From positions 466,343-530,342 of the forward strand of contig JXTC01000167.1 of the NCBI GenBank assembly GCA_002914845.1: DNA of 64,000 bases, read 5' to 3'. Source of the stretch: Trema orientale. Taxonomy: Eukaryota > Streptophyta > Magnoliopsida > Rosales > Cannabaceae. The notes below the pieces were generated by a model that saw only the letters and a program-made list of their open reading frames with translations, did not search any database and was not told the DNA's origin. How positions within the stretch are numbered: position 1 is the first letter of the stretch; the number at the start of each line of letters is the position of its first letter. A program made the translations under genes and the position numbers. Below, piece by piece: positions 1-11,514 of the stretch.

Positions 1-420
1 TGCCGAGTTATTGTCACAATAAAGTTTCAATGGCCTCTCAATGCCATTTACTACATGCAGCCCGGTGACAAAATTTTGCAGCCATATTCCCTGATCGGAT
101 GCCTCATAACAAGCTATGAATTCTGCCTCCATAGTGGAAGTAGCTACGAGTGTCTACTTAGCACTCTTCCAGGAAATAGCTCCTCCAGCTAAAAGAAAAA
201 CATAGCCTGATGTGGATCTCTTACTGTCTAGACGTCCCGCAAAATCAGAGTCGGAGTACCCAATGATCTCCAAAATGTCCGATCTCTGATAAGTGAGCAT
301 GTATTCCTTTGTTCTCTGTAAGTACCTCATAACCCTCTTTGCTGCCTTCTAATAATCCACTCCAGGGTTACTTATATATATGCCCAGCATGCCAACTATG
401 AACGCAAGATCTGGATGCGT
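1..420 (-). pseudogene. copia RNase H region (partial)
   Basis: The minus-strand translation contains the copia RNase H stretch STMEAEFIACYEAS followed by a YCDN motif, as expected for the C-terminal part of copia pol. It continues from the reverse transcriptase at 421 across an in-frame stop next to the SLMYAQV motif. Another stop falls just before LVATSTMEAE. The end of the domain and the 3' LTR lie outside the window. Confidence 0.85.
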
Positions 421-1599
421 TCATACTTGAGCATACATCAGACTCCCTACAACTGAAGCATAAGGAAACTGTTGTATGGCTTCTTTATCGATATCATTCT
501 TGGGACTTTGACTGAGGCTAAATTTATCTCCCTCAGACACCGGAGTGTCCGTTGGTGCACACTTATCCATACCAAACCTACTGAGCACTCTCTCGATATA
601 GCTCTTTTGTGATAACCCAAGGATACCCCGAGAGCGATCTCGGTGTATCTGTATACCCAGTACAAAAGAGGCGACTCCATGGTCTTTTATTTCGAAATTC
701 TTCGCAAGAAATCTCTTGGTGTCGTACAATAAGCCTATATCACTACTTGCCAGTAGTATGTCATCAACGTAAAGCACCAGGAAGATAAACTTACTCCCAC
801 TGAACTTATGGTATACACAATCATCGACAGGATTCACCTCAAAACCGAACGAGAGAATTACCTCATGAAATTTGTGGTACCATTGACGGGAAGCCTGCTT
901 GAGACCATAGATGGACTTCTTGAGTTTGCAGACCATAGACTTTGGATCTCCCAATACAAAGTTTTCATTAATGTCTCCATTGAGAAACGATGTCTTAACA
1001 TCCATTTGATGAAGTTCAAGATCATAATGAGCCACAAGTGCCATAATAACTCTAAAAGAGTTCTTCGAAGCAACCGGAGAGAAGGTCTCTTTAAAGTCAA
1101 TGCCCTCCTTCTGATTGAAGCCTTTAGCGACAAGACGTGCTTTATATCTCTCAACATTGCCTTTCGAATTCCGTTTGGTCTTAAATATCCATTTACAACC
1201 AATGGGCTTCGAACCTTCAGGCAATCTGACAAGATCCCAAACGTCATTGTCTCTCATAGACTTCATCTCCTCATTCATGGCATCAATCCACTTTTGAGAA
1301 TTGAAACTTTGTTTGACTTGTGTGAAGTTGATTGGATCATCTTCCACTATCCCAATGTCAAACTCATATTCCTGGACATATACGACATAGTCATCCGGAA
1401 TCGCACTTCTCTTTTCTCTAATGGACCTCCTTAAAGGCACTAGTTCTTGAGGCTGTTGAGTTTGCTCTACAGGAGTATTTACCTCAACTGGGACAGGAAC
1501 CTCCTGAACATTGTCTTGAACTGAAGCGATTGCATCTTGAACAATAATATTGTCAGGAACAGGATCCTGAGTGTTCTGACCATTGCCAATAGCAACCAT
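421..1599 (-). pseudogene. copia reverse transcriptase
   Basis: This is an open stretch of 392 codons. It has the copia RT hallmarks: WIDAMNEEM near the N-terminus, GCKWIFKTK, RYKARLVAKGFNQKEGIDF, the KKSIYGLKQASRQWY helix and the catalytic YVDD box (LYVDDILLAS). It ends at a stop right after SLMYAQV. The first methionine is arbitrary, because the sequence is an internal piece of a polyprotein that overlaps the integrase fragment at 1479-2042 in another frame. Decayed, with no host function expected. Confidence 0.93.
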
Positions 1600-2042
1600 A
1601 GGAAGAGAAACGAATTCTTCTTCAAAAACAATATCCCTAACCTTATCTTCCCTCCCAACTCAATATCCTCAAGAAATCTGGCATTTTCTGTCTCAAAGAA
1701 AGACTTTAATGTAGGATCATAAAACTTATAGCCTCTGGATCTTTCAGAATACCCTACAAAGTAGCAGCTAACTGTTCTTGAGTCCAGTTTCTTTTCATTG
1801 GGCCTGTAAGGCCTTGCCTCAGCTAGACAACTCCATATGTGTAAATGACTTATATTGGGTTTTTGCCCAGTCCAGAGTTCATAAAGAGTTTTAGCTACTG
1901 CTTTGCTTAGTACTCTATTAAGGATATATGCTGCAGTTTTGAGTACGTCTCCCCATAGTGATTCTGGTAAGGTGGAATGACTAATCATACTCCTTACCAT
2001 ATCCTTTAGTGTTCTATTGCGCTGTTCAGCAACACCATTCAT
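1479..2042 (-). pseudogene. copia integrase, C-terminal part
   Basis: The fragment starts with [12 protein letters not shown], the conserved copia integrase segment carrying the last catalytic glutamate. It continues through [15 protein letters not shown] and [18 protein letters not shown]. It follows the upstream integrase piece (2039-3190) after a stop and shift at about 2039. The end of the fragment runs out of frame into the RT piece, so at least one frameshift separates integrase from reverse transcriptase. Confidence 0.9.
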
Positions 2043-3190
2043 GCTAGGTTCCCAGGCATAGTGTATTGTGGAATGATGCCTTCTAAATACTTAGCAAAGG
2101 GCCGTGGACATTGCTCACCCGATCCGTCATACCGACCATAGTATTCACCACTACGATCAGATTTGACAGCCTTAATTTTCTTATTAAGCTGATTTTCAAC
2201 TTCAGCTTTATAAGCCTTAAATATGTCCAGTGATTGTGACTTCTCATAAATTAAGTATATGTACCCATAGCGAGAATAATCATCTATGAACGTGATAAAG
2301 TACTGTTGTCTATTCCAAGAAGCCGTAGGGAATGAACCACAGATATCCGTATGTATCAGTTCTAAGATGCTAGAGCTCCTATTGGCACCTAACTTCCTAA
2401 TATTTGTCTGTTTCCCCTTTATACACTCAACGCAGACGGTAAAATCTGCCAAATCAATGGGACCAAGGATCTCATCAGACACAAGACGTTTAATTCGTTG
2501 TTTAGAAATGTGTCCTAAGCGTCTGTGCCATAACATCGATGAGTCCTCATTAGTTAATTTTCGTTTTGTACCTCTTGAATTAACATGCAAAGTTTCATTA
2601 ACGGAGGATTGGGTATTTAACATATAAAGATTGTCATTAAGAAAATCAGTACCAACAACAATTGAATCACACATAAGACTAAATAAATTATTTTCGAAAG
2701 AACAAGTAAATCCAGATTTGTCCAATACAGAAATAGTAATCAAATTCCGCCTTAAAGACGTTACCACAAAAGTCTCATACAAATCTAAATATTTTCCAGA
2801 ATTCAAAAACAATCTAAAGTGCCCAATGGCCTCCACCGAAGCTGTTTGACCGTCGCCCACATAAATGAATCTTTCATCATCACTTGGCTTCCGGCTCCAC
2901 AGGCAATCCTGCATGGAAATACTAACGTGAGTAGTAGCACCCGAATTTACCCACCAAGTGTCCTTAGGTACAAAAGTTAAATTAACTTCAGAACAAACAT
3001 AAATGAGAAGCTTACCCTTTTTAATACGCCAAGCTTTATACTTAGCGCATTCTTTCTTCAAGTGTCCACCCTTTCCACAAAAGAAGCAACCTTGCTCATC
3101 TTGCTTCTTCTGTGCCTTAGTAGGTGGAGCTATTGCAGCTTCCTTACCTTTATCCATTTTCCTCTTCTTTGCCTTAGAGGTAGTGGCCAA
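2039..3190 (-). pseudogene. copia gag C-terminus, protease, GAG-pre-integrase and integrase core
   Basis: In order, the translation shows a CCHC zinc knuckle (CFFCGKGGHLKKEC, about residues 35-48), a protease-like segment (WWVNSGATTHVS, where the usual catalytic Asp position reads Asn), a GAG-pre-integrase motif (LWHRRLGHISKQRIKRL) and the start of the integrase core (HTDICGSF, FITFIDDYSRYGYIYL, KSDRSGEYYGR). The N in place of D in the protease motif would inactivate the protease by itself. This is the central part of a decayed polyprotein. Confidence 0.92.
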
Positions 3191-3265
3191 GTTAGCACTT
3201 TCAAGCCTTACAGCTTTGATTTTCTCTTCCTCCTGAACACAAATGGCTATTAACTCATTAATATT

Positions 3266-3853
3266 CTATTTGTCCTTTTGGGCATTGTATATGGTCCGTA
3301 GGTTCCCATACTGATTAGGAAGAGAAAGCAAAACTAAGGCCACAAGCAAATCCTCATAGATTTCTAACTTGAATTCCTTAAGCTTGCCAGCCAAATGAGA
3401 CATCTGCATGATGTGCTCCCTTATGTTTCCTTTGCCACTGTACCTCATTGAGATGAGTTTCTCTAATGTACTAATCATCTCACCTTTTTCATTCTTGAGA
3501 TACAATTTCTCAAGAGCAGCAAGGAAGTCCTTAGCATTTTTCTCGTTTGGCAAAGAGCCCCGCATGACTTCTGAAATAGAGCGCTTCATGATCATGACAC
3601 TCATACGATTGGATTTTTTCCAAAGCTCAAAGTTCCTTTTATCCTCAGTGGAACTTTCTTCCGTAAGAGTAGGGGGTTTGTCCTTTCTGAGTGCCAGGTT
3701 AAGATCCATACAACCCAGTACGATCATGACATTCTCTTTCCATGACTTAAAGTTTGTGCCCGTAAGCACAGGAATGGTACTTAAATTGGCAGAAAAATTA
3801 GCAGCAGAAACTGAACGGAGAACAAAATAATACCATAAATTAAACATACTCAC
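3266..3853 (-). pseudogene. copia gag, N-terminal part
   Basis: The gag-like protein contains IPVLTGTNFKSWKENVMIVL, the start typical of plant copia gag (UBN2-like fold), then LEKLYLKNEKGEMISTLEKL and MQMSHLAGKLKEF. It stops after NAQKDK at a TAG, and the reading frame continues beyond it into the zinc-knuckle piece (2039-3190). The first methionine is uncertain: the conserved part begins around NLSTIPVL, and the upstream residues may be leader sequence. Confidence 0.88.
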
Positions 3854-3957
3854 GACTTAAATATCATATATAAGCGTACAATTTAATCACAACATATGCA
3901 AATATGACATATATCACATAATGTGGGCTACTATCACAAGATACCTATCGCAACATC

Positions 3958-4168
3958 AATAGGCCTTCCTTTGAGCTGACGTATTAACTTGCAAGTGGTA
4001 CTCTCAGGTGCAATAATCAAATACTGACGGTAAATCCTGTCAAACAATAAACCTTCCTTTGGGCCGATTTATTGCTCACATGGAAACTAAACAACCATTA
4101 TATACTCATTATCACAGGTGTGTTTGTTGTCATGCCAAATAACCACCTTCCTTTGGGCCGATAGTTAT
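3958..4168 (-). repeat. Three hairpins with a nearly conserved loop in the copia leader
   Basis: Three copies of a loop close to CCTTCCTTTGGGCCGA (plus-strand spelling; copy 1 differs at a few bases) occur about 90 bp apart. Each is flanked by a different short inverted repeat: AATA/TATT at 3958-3985, CAATAAA/TTTATTG at 4045-4074 and ATAAC/GTTAT at 4139-4168. The stems differ in sequence but still pair, while the loop stays nearly the same, which is the pattern expected for a selected RNA structure. They lie between the primer binding site and gag, in the transcribed leader. Any role in packaging, dimerisation or translation is inference. Confidence 0.6.
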
Positions 4169-4564
4169 CCGCATTAACAACAAAACTCACAACATCTTTA
4201 TACGTTAGACTAAACAAAACTACACAACAGAGGTTACTTTGGCAACATGTTGCTTTATCGTGTTTAATCTAACATACAAGATAAATAGTGTAATGAAAAT
4301 CATCCGAAATGCCCAAGCAAATAAAGTTTTCACAAGCACGAACCAAAATTAATTGAGTTTATGAAATTTATCAACTCTTAAAACTAAACTGAGTATTCAA
4401 CGGATAAATTTGGGTCTATCTCTAGTAGATTTGAGGTAATGAACTTAATTTGTCAAGTTTTGAATTAGAACTCTTCGAATTAGGTCAAAACCGACTCAAT
4501 TCTACCTAAAACGGGACTCAAAATCTCAAATTAGATCAAAAAACGATCTATAGTGGGAGCAGGG

Positions 4565-4659
4565 GTGGTGCTGCGGCGTCCTGAAGTGGTGCTGCGGTGC
4601 CACCTCTCGGGTTATGGCGCTGCGGCGCCACCTTTCGAGTTGTAGCGCTGCGGCGCCAC
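4565..4659. repeat. GC-rich palindromic mini-repeat in copia leader
   Basis: Four units of a GC-rich word close to TGGCGCTGCGGCGCCA sit at about 4565-4581, 4586-4603, 4614-4632 and 4641-4659, inside strongly AT-rich DNA. Each unit is itself nearly self-complementary (TGGCG pairs with CGCCA). The block is part of the copia leader between the hairpins at 3958-4168 and the primer binding site. Confidence 0.6.
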
Positions 4660-4902
4660 AGCCTGCAAAAAATGCCAAAAACCTCCAATCCGTGATTATT
4701 CTTTTTTTTATTAGCCTCTAATCACATACCTTATGACCCAAAACTCAATTTTTTTTTAGCTCTCATAGCATCAAATACTCAATAAATCATGTAAAATTAC
4801 AAATCATGCATTTATAATCTAAACCCTAGAAAATTAAATAGGCATAGATTTTGAAAACTACAGACATGCATGAAAACCTAATCAATTTTAACATGAAATC
4901 CC

Positions 4903-4914
4903 GCTCTGATACCA
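4903..4914 (-). other. copia primer binding site (initiator Met tRNA type)
   Basis: The minus strand reads TGGTATCAGAGC, the classic plant copia primer binding site complementary to the 3' end of initiator methionyl tRNA. It lies two bases inside the LTR boundary, which fixes that boundary and the orientation of the element. Confidence 0.92.
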
Positions 4915-4916
4915 CT

Positions 4917-5405
4917 TGTTAGCGATGAATATGAGATTGCAAACACCAAACACAAACCCTAGATCATTAATATAAAACTGATAGGTAGGAATTCATTGAG
5001 TATACCTGAGTCCATGGCTAATCTATAGAGGATTAGTGATGGAAAAAACCGAAGGCGGAAGCGTAAACAAAAGATTATACTAGAGGGTTTGATCTTCTGT
5101 AGCCTAAAGCCTAATGTCACTCAAATGGAGTTCTCTGTAACTGATATTGGGTTACAGAGAATTGAGCGTATGTATTATTTGGCTACAAGGACCATAACCC
5201 TAATAGGTTCTTTAAATAGTCCCTGTTGGATATCCATCAAACCCAACTAGGTGACTAACAGGGTATCCACATTGGTATCCATACCCAGTTGGATATCCTG
5301 ACCCAGCCCTAATTAAATCACTTATTGGGTCTGCTTAAAAATAATATGGCCCAATATAATTATCCAAAATATGTGGCCCACTATAGGAAATATAATTTCC
5401 TAACA
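4917..5405 (-). repeat. copia 5' LTR
   Basis: The 489-bp segment begins TGTTAG and ends CTAACA on the plus strand, a perfect 6-bp terminal inverted repeat with the TG...CA ends of an LTR. It abuts the primer binding site. As the element is on the minus strand, this is its 5' LTR and carries its promoter. The partner LTR is not in the window. Confidence 0.88.
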
Positions 5406-5804
5406 TTATTTACTACTTTACCGTAATACGGTCATTTTGCTAAAAGCTTCGAAAAAGGAAGTTTTCTTTTAGGGGGTCCAAAATTTGACTATTTTGCTTT
5501 TTCAAAAAAAAAAAAAAAACGACTATTTTGCTAAAAGCCCCTTCAATCATTATCTCTAATTTAGATACTTGCCAAATTCAAAGTGTGCCACAAATTAGAA
5601 GAGAATTGATATTCAGCTGTGCAAAAGACCATAATTAGTTTGAAAATTTTGGTTAATCTTTGACTTCAAAATTTTACACATCTATATGTATTTTTCACTT
5701 TTCTGAATATACAGTGGTAAATGACATGGAAAAATAAACAGAAGTGTAAGTTTTAAGTATTAAGCTTCTTTTTACAAAAGTTCTGCCGTGTAGGGATGAC
5801 TACT
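5406..5804. other. Gap between copia LTR and RBOH stop codon
   Basis: This stretch is AT-rich with a poly-A run near 5504-5518 and no coding signal. The part next to 5804 should be the 3' UTR of the RBOH gene. I see no convincing polyadenylation signal that would fix its end. Confidence 0.5.
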
Positions 5805-8800
5805 CTAGAAGTTCTCCTTGTGAAAGTGGAAGCGAGTTGATGAATTTAAGCTAAATTCTTGGCAAAGCTTCTTCAGTGGTTTGGTGAGTGTATTACTTCC
5901 ACAGTAGAAGACACCTGCAATAAGAAAATCAACAACTAATCAGAAAGAAAAGAACAAAACAAATTAAACAATCTTAATTTCTATTCTTTAATTAATGTTA
6001 TTTACACTGATATGATACACTAGTAAGAACACCAGCCTTTACCTATTCGAGAAGATTCATGCCTACTTGCCATCTGAGAAAACACTTTTCGCCAATTTGG
6101 TCTTGCAAAATGTGTTCTTATCTGTTGTAATTTTCATGTGAGGAAAGATACATAATGTTAATGATTAATGATTAATGACTTAAACACTGGTTTGAGCTTA
6201 ATTATACCCGGCTTTCTGAGACAATATCAACCCCATTCTTAGCATGTTGAAGCTGTTGAACCATGGCAATAAGAGCAGACCTTGCATCTCCTTCTTCATA
6301 TACACTGGTCAAGTAGTTGTGCATTTCTATTATACGCTGCAAATATTTAGGGACACAAAAAAAATCGTCACCAGTGAGTCATACTATCCAAAGCTAAGAT
6401 TAGAACAAATTGAGTTGCTTTGAGTTCTGGAACCTACGTCTTGGTCGTATTCTGCGATATCATCCATGACACCTTTAAACCATTCAAAGGATCCTTGTTC
6501 TCTTGTTACCCAATAAAAGTATGCTCTTTTCGGACCTTTTCTATTTGATTCTGATGAGCCACTACTGCCTGTTGATCCCTGCATTAGTCACCCTTTTCAA
6601 GTAAATACCACGGGTATTAACACATTTCCAACAAAAAGATACATCTGATTGAGTTGCCTTTTGACTCACCGATTCGGACTCATTTGGCTTGATGTTGTTT
6701 AAAAGATCTTTAAGAATGCTGATGAATGGAGTCGCTCCGATGCCAAGACCTATGAGCAAGAGGATGTCATACTTCTTGAAACTCTGAGCTGGAGCTCCAT
6801 ATGGTCCCTTAATGAGGATTCTTGGATACCTGACATCAGAAAGTGGAGAAGTTTTGGTATGATGTCGAAGATTGAAAGTCATAAAGAATCATTTCTATGA
6901 TTCTGCTTACTCAGTTTGCGAAAATTTGTAATCTGAGTGGGCTTTGGTTTCCATCCGGACGAGGTTTCCTCTCCTTGATTGTGTATTTTCTGGCTGACAA
7001 ACCTGCATTTCTTTGACTTAGTATATGCTTAAGCTATAAAAGTAATGCAGAATATTTGAAGTAAAATTTGAAGTAATACAGAATAACTGGTTTAGGCGTA
7101 ATAATAAATTAAGTTATTATCACCTGTGCAAATCTGTTTTTAAGCTCTGTAGTCCAATCTCCTAAAGTCCTTATGTGGACACTCAAGTAGTCATCTCCTG
7201 GTGCAGAAGTGATGGAGAATGGATGCCTGAAGCAAATAACATTCCCAGTATCTAAATTTAGATATTGGCAAGATAAAGTATTTTCAATATATGCCACAAA
7301 CACATGTGGTTTATACCATTCAAAACTAGAAATATCTGGACACTTGACAAATAGGTACATTCCACTTTTGTACTTGAATCCTGGAGGTTTGCTCATGTAT
7401 AAAGCTAGCACATTCCCTGTGTATATTATTGCCTGCAATGTTCAAGGAATATGTCAAGTTTTGGTTAAAAAAATTTCTGGAATCTTTCGCAAGTAAATAC
7501 AGAAAAGAGAATGTTCCACTGACCTTAATAACATTAACGCGGTGATTGCTCTCATTGATGATTGAATAAGTCCTTTCAGTTGCATAGAATAAGACAGGGA
7601 CCATGATATACATCCATGTCTGCATAAAAAGGTATGATTTAATTACATTCTGCTACAGCTTAAGCCATAAACTTAGTCATCTTTCCCCGGTTATCTTTAT
7701 TACAGATTTATGTTTGAGCAATTTATGGTATCACTAAACCATGCTCAAATCAGAAATAGCATACATACCGTCTTCTTTGTCCAGTCATGGGTGAGAAATA
7801 GAAAGTAGCCATGTATGACGAGGAGTACATACACCAAAGCCAGCAAATGATGTGCATACCAGAAAGAATTGAACCCTGCCAAATGGTGGAATGGCCACGG
7901 CAACTTGATAACACTTCTCCTGAATGAGTGCGTCGCCAAAGTGAATGAAAAAGCCATCAGAAGGATCATTAGAATCCCTGTTACACCTGGAATACTTTGT
8001 AGCAACTCAAGATAAGTTGGCTGCTCGAAGTTGAAACTGTGACCGAAAATGTTCATAAACTTTTCTTTTGGGCACGAAATCATTCTCGGAAAGTCGCAGG
8101 ATAAATGCATCGAAACATGTACAAAAGTCATAGTTGCTATTGCAAGTGCAATCAACTTGTGGAAGTTGATGTTGTCATCGAAAGGGACTAAGCGACCAAG
8201 AAAGGATGATCTGAGCTTTGTGAGAGTTCTCCTACATACTGGGAGGAGAATGAGAGCCATATTAAACTTGAGAGTCTCAGCAGCACCTTTGGCAAGACAG
8301 AGACATCGACCCATGATTTGGTAAGCTCCTCTGTTCTTATATTGATAAAACTTCCAAACAAAGAGGCAGATGTTGATGGTTAACCACAAAGTGACAACCC
8401 ATATTCTCTTCCAATTTTCATGGATGAGTTCCTCAGTTGTGGAAAGGAACTTGCTCAAAGGTGTTCTATATCTTCTGGGAATCATGGCTTTGGTGAGATT
8501 TTGACTTTTCTTCAAATTGTTGTTCTCTTCAGAGTTCACCATTCCCCTGAGTAGAGTTTCTAGCTGCCACATCTGTGAAAAAATATAAAAGGAAAACTTA
8601 AGAAGATGAAGATAAATACCAAGGAAAAATTATAGGTGTCTAGCAAATATGCACCTCTATATAACCAAGATGGTCAGGATCAAGCTCTTCCATGATCAGA
8701 GCTGCATATGATGCAGCTTGTTGTTTAAGATTCGCCAACTTGTTCGCCGAGGCACTCAAAACTATAACCTTTTTATTTTCCCAGAATCATTTTCAGAATT

Positions 8801-9688
8801 CAGACCCGTAAACATTAAAATATGAAAATGAAGAATATAGAAAAGAAGAGAAAAAGAAGAGTACTTTTAATTCTTTGTCCTCACCTCCTTAACCTCTTCC
8901 TCTGAAAGTTTCCCATCTCCATTCTTGTCACACCTAATAACAAATTTTACCATATCTCAGTATCAGATCAAACACGTTCACTTTCCTTGGATCACAAGAA
9001 AAAAAAAACAAAAAACAAAATCAGAAAGTAGTTGTCCTCACATGTCAAAGAATATCTGCAATCTGGATTCAAGGTCTTGATTAGTCATATCTTCCCAAAA
9101 GTTCCTCAAAACATCTTGAGTTATCCCATCTCTTGCACATATCATTCTACGCCTAGCCAATGTGTCATACAGCTCTCCTGCAAAATCCTTTGAGTCCCCT
9201 CCCATTCCTACAAAAACCCATTTTTCCAATACTTTCAAACTCCACAACCCATATACACAACATACCAAAACACACATATATACATATAGAGAGAGAGAGA
9301 TGTACAAATGGGCAACATTTTTTTTACCTATGCAGGCCCCAAATTTGTCCCTACAGACTTTCCCATCAACTGCATGCTGATAAAATCGCTTCTCAATCGA
9401 TCTCCAGGCGTCATTCTCCTTCCCAGTGAGGGTTCTGTCAAGAAAACGCAGACTCCTGAGGCCTCGTGAAGCCCCAGAAGTCATTCTCCCGATCATTGGG
9501 GCCGCACCCTGAAGCCCATTTTTCTTCCTCTTGGAGCTGTTGATCTTGGTCAAGCAAATGCCATTTGAGCATTGGGGTGTGTTGGCCTCTGGTTGCTCAA
9601 GGGGTATATCAACCATTGGGTCGATCTCAATTCTCTCCAGAATCCATTTGGTCGATTCTTCATGACTTGCCTTCTCTGGTATGTTCAT
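5805..9688 (-). CDS. RBOH: Respiratory burst oxidase homolog (NADPH oxidase)
   Basis: The product is a plasma-membrane NADPH oxidase that moves electrons from cytosolic NADPH through FAD and two hemes to apoplastic O2, making superoxide. Coding exons (minus strand, 5' to 3'): 9688-9328, 9207-9042, 8933-8885, 8768-8655, 8572-7769, 7619-7524, 7432-7317, 7226-7124, 7002-6911, 6829-6670, 6578-6438, 6336-6208, 6121-6043, 5914-5805. All use GT-AG, phases agree, and the total is 2520 nt (839 aa). Visible features: EF-hand [12 protein letters not shown] (178-189); heme His pairs 368/382 and 459/472, spaced 14 and 13 as in gp91phox; FAD motif HPFSIT (570-575); NADPH motif GLGIGATPF (661-669); CGS near 808; C-terminus FHFHKENF. 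The frame is open upstream to a Met at 9835, but those 49 codons look like UTR (GA and GTG runs). Neighbouring genes suggest the RBOHH/RBOHJ pollen-tube clade; this is inferred from synteny and not from alignment. Confidence 0.96.
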
Positions 9689-11340
9689 CACAACCACCAC
9701 CACCACACAATGTTTCAGAGTCTCTCTGTTTTTGCGTTTTGAAAAAATAAAAATAAAAATAAAAGATTGAAGCTTTTGGTGAAGGAGAAAGAGCTGATGT
9801 TTATGGAGGCTGAGAGAGAGAGAGGAAATGGTCAAAGTGGTGTTGAAGGAGGGAAGAGTTTTAATGAAGACAAGTTTTATGGTCTAATAATAGGAAACTG
9901 AAGAGTCTCAAATAGGAGGATTATGTTATTCTTAATGATTGATCAGTCCACTTCTAACTATCAGATGTCGACCAGTGTTAGGCCGAACCTAATTAAAATA
10001 TATGAACTATTCCCTTTTTTTTGTCAGAAAAATACAAAATTACAACTAACACAAAATAAAACAAAAATTACGTGGCTCAGTTTTGATTTTTTTTTTTTTT
10101 TAACAGAGCCCAAATCATAAAACCAAACTAAAACAAAGGAGAATAGATAGAAAATTTCTAACTTGCAGTACTATATGTGTCCAAGTGGTTTTGTAGTTAC
10201 TCTTTTATACTAAAGAGTAAGAGTTATCGATTTGGAATATTTATAGAAGACAGTTCTTAATAGTATGATTATTATTGTTATTGGTGGTGCCTTACAAAAG
10301 AAACTTAATTAACTTTCTGCCCAGAATAAAGTATTTTTGATGGCTATTTGCAGTAACAATAAAGGTGGCACCATATTTGGTACATATTAGCAGATGTTTT
10401 ATACTGATTTCTGATTTTAGGATCTGATTAATATTGACCAATAAATAAATGAGTACGGTACCTAAAATATGAAGCTACCTTATCAACTTTTAACACCTAT
10501 AGTATAATTTTAATTTTTAAGGTGATGTGGCATGAATTAGACAAAAATGACACACTAAACGTTGAATTTGGATTCGTAGCTAAGAATGCGATTATAGCAT
10601 TATAATATAATAATATAAGGTAACATATAGTTGCGCAAAAGAGGGCTTATTTGTCTTTATCTTCCATCAAATGGTCACTGCTTACTCTTACTCTTACTTA
10701 TTGTCATTTTTAGGATGTACATAATGGTTGATACATTATACGTTCTGATTACCTTTGGGGATTGGGAAGAACAGCCAACAAGGAAAAAGAAAATCTACGT
10801 GCCAAATTTCCATTTGTGTTTCTAAATGAGAAAATATAGAAAACTCTTCTTTGTCGTTTTGACTAACATCCTCAGTCACTTTTCTGTACCCATATTATTG
10901 TTATTGCATTGCATGTACGCCAAAACGACGCGCACATGAAGCTTAAGAATAATAACGTGGAATATTTTTGGATTATACTCAACCGAAAAATAATAATATT
11001 AGCTGCATTTGAAAAAACAAAAAATCATATATATATATATAATGCGTTCAAATTCTTTGTATGCGTGAGTTGTTTGCACGTTTTTGCCCTTTTAGTATCA
11101 GCAAGGCATCTATCAGGTATACTCATCATGTGCTTGGTATTAATATTAACAAGTCAAACGAGTTTGAAAAGTGTGCATGCATGGCTGGCAATGGCACAGA
11201 GACAATATAAATTCTTTTTTATTGGCTTTTTAATCACAATTTTTTTTCAAAGATTCCGTTTTTACTTTGTAACATACACGTACCAAAAAAATAAAAGTGT
11301 CCGGTCGGTCTGGTTACTCAAGGTTCAGTATATATAGATA
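9689..11340. other. Upstream region of RBOH, no gene seen
   Basis: It holds the presumed RBOH 5' UTR (GTG-rich and GA-rich simple sequence just upstream of 9688) and then AT-rich intergenic DNA. Open frames here are short and of low complexity. No promoter element stands out enough to call. Confidence 0.45.
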
Positions 11341-11514
11341 GAATAATGCTATAGGACACCAGTGGTGCCCAGCACCACAGTGATGTGTCAGTCTGTCACT
11401 GGTTAATTATAATTATAATTTAAGTGGAACTCATGTGGGAACCAATTTATTAATTAAATCATCCAGTGACAAACAGATATGTCACTGTGGTGCTGGTGTC
11501 CCATAACATTGCTC
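11341..11514 (+). mobile_element. Mutator-type MITE, copy 1
   Basis: This is a 174-bp non-coding element whose ends form a long imperfect inverted repeat (outer sequence GAATAATGCTATAGGACACC; the right end in reverse complement reads GAGCAATGTTATGGGACACC). It is bounded by a perfect 9-bp target-site duplication, ATATAGATA, at 11332-11340 and 11515-11523. A 9-bp duplication is typical of Mutator-like transposases. A second copy in the opposite orientation lies at 14016-14187. Confidence 0.88.

Larger units (their letters stand above)
1..5405 (-). mobile_element. Ty1/copia LTR retrotransposon, decayed, 3' end outside window
   Basis: Read on the minus strand, the order is LTR (4917-5405), primer binding site (4903-4914), a leader of about 1 kb, gag, protease/integrase, reverse transcriptase and RNase H. 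Integrase before reverse transcriptase is the Ty1/copia order. The coding region is broken by stops and frameshifts into at least five pieces, so the copy is not autonomous. The second LTR must lie left of base 1, so neither the target-site duplication nor the insertion age can be read here. The LTR-bearing end lies about 400 bp downstream of the RBOH stop codon. Confidence 0.95.

Noticed and set aside
808-1434. 208-codon plus-strand frame opposite the copia RT
   Set aside because: Antisense shadow of the reverse transcriptase; no independent motif.
9689-9835. RBOH start at the upstream Met (9835)
   Set aside because: The frame is open, but the 49 extra codons are encoded by GA-, T- and GTG-rich simple sequence and include a run of six Val. 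The Met at 9688 leads directly into RBOH-like sequence.
10909-11337. 142-codon open frame on the plus strand
   Set aside because: Low-complexity Phe/Ile/Lys-rich translation of AT-rich DNA, with no family motif.
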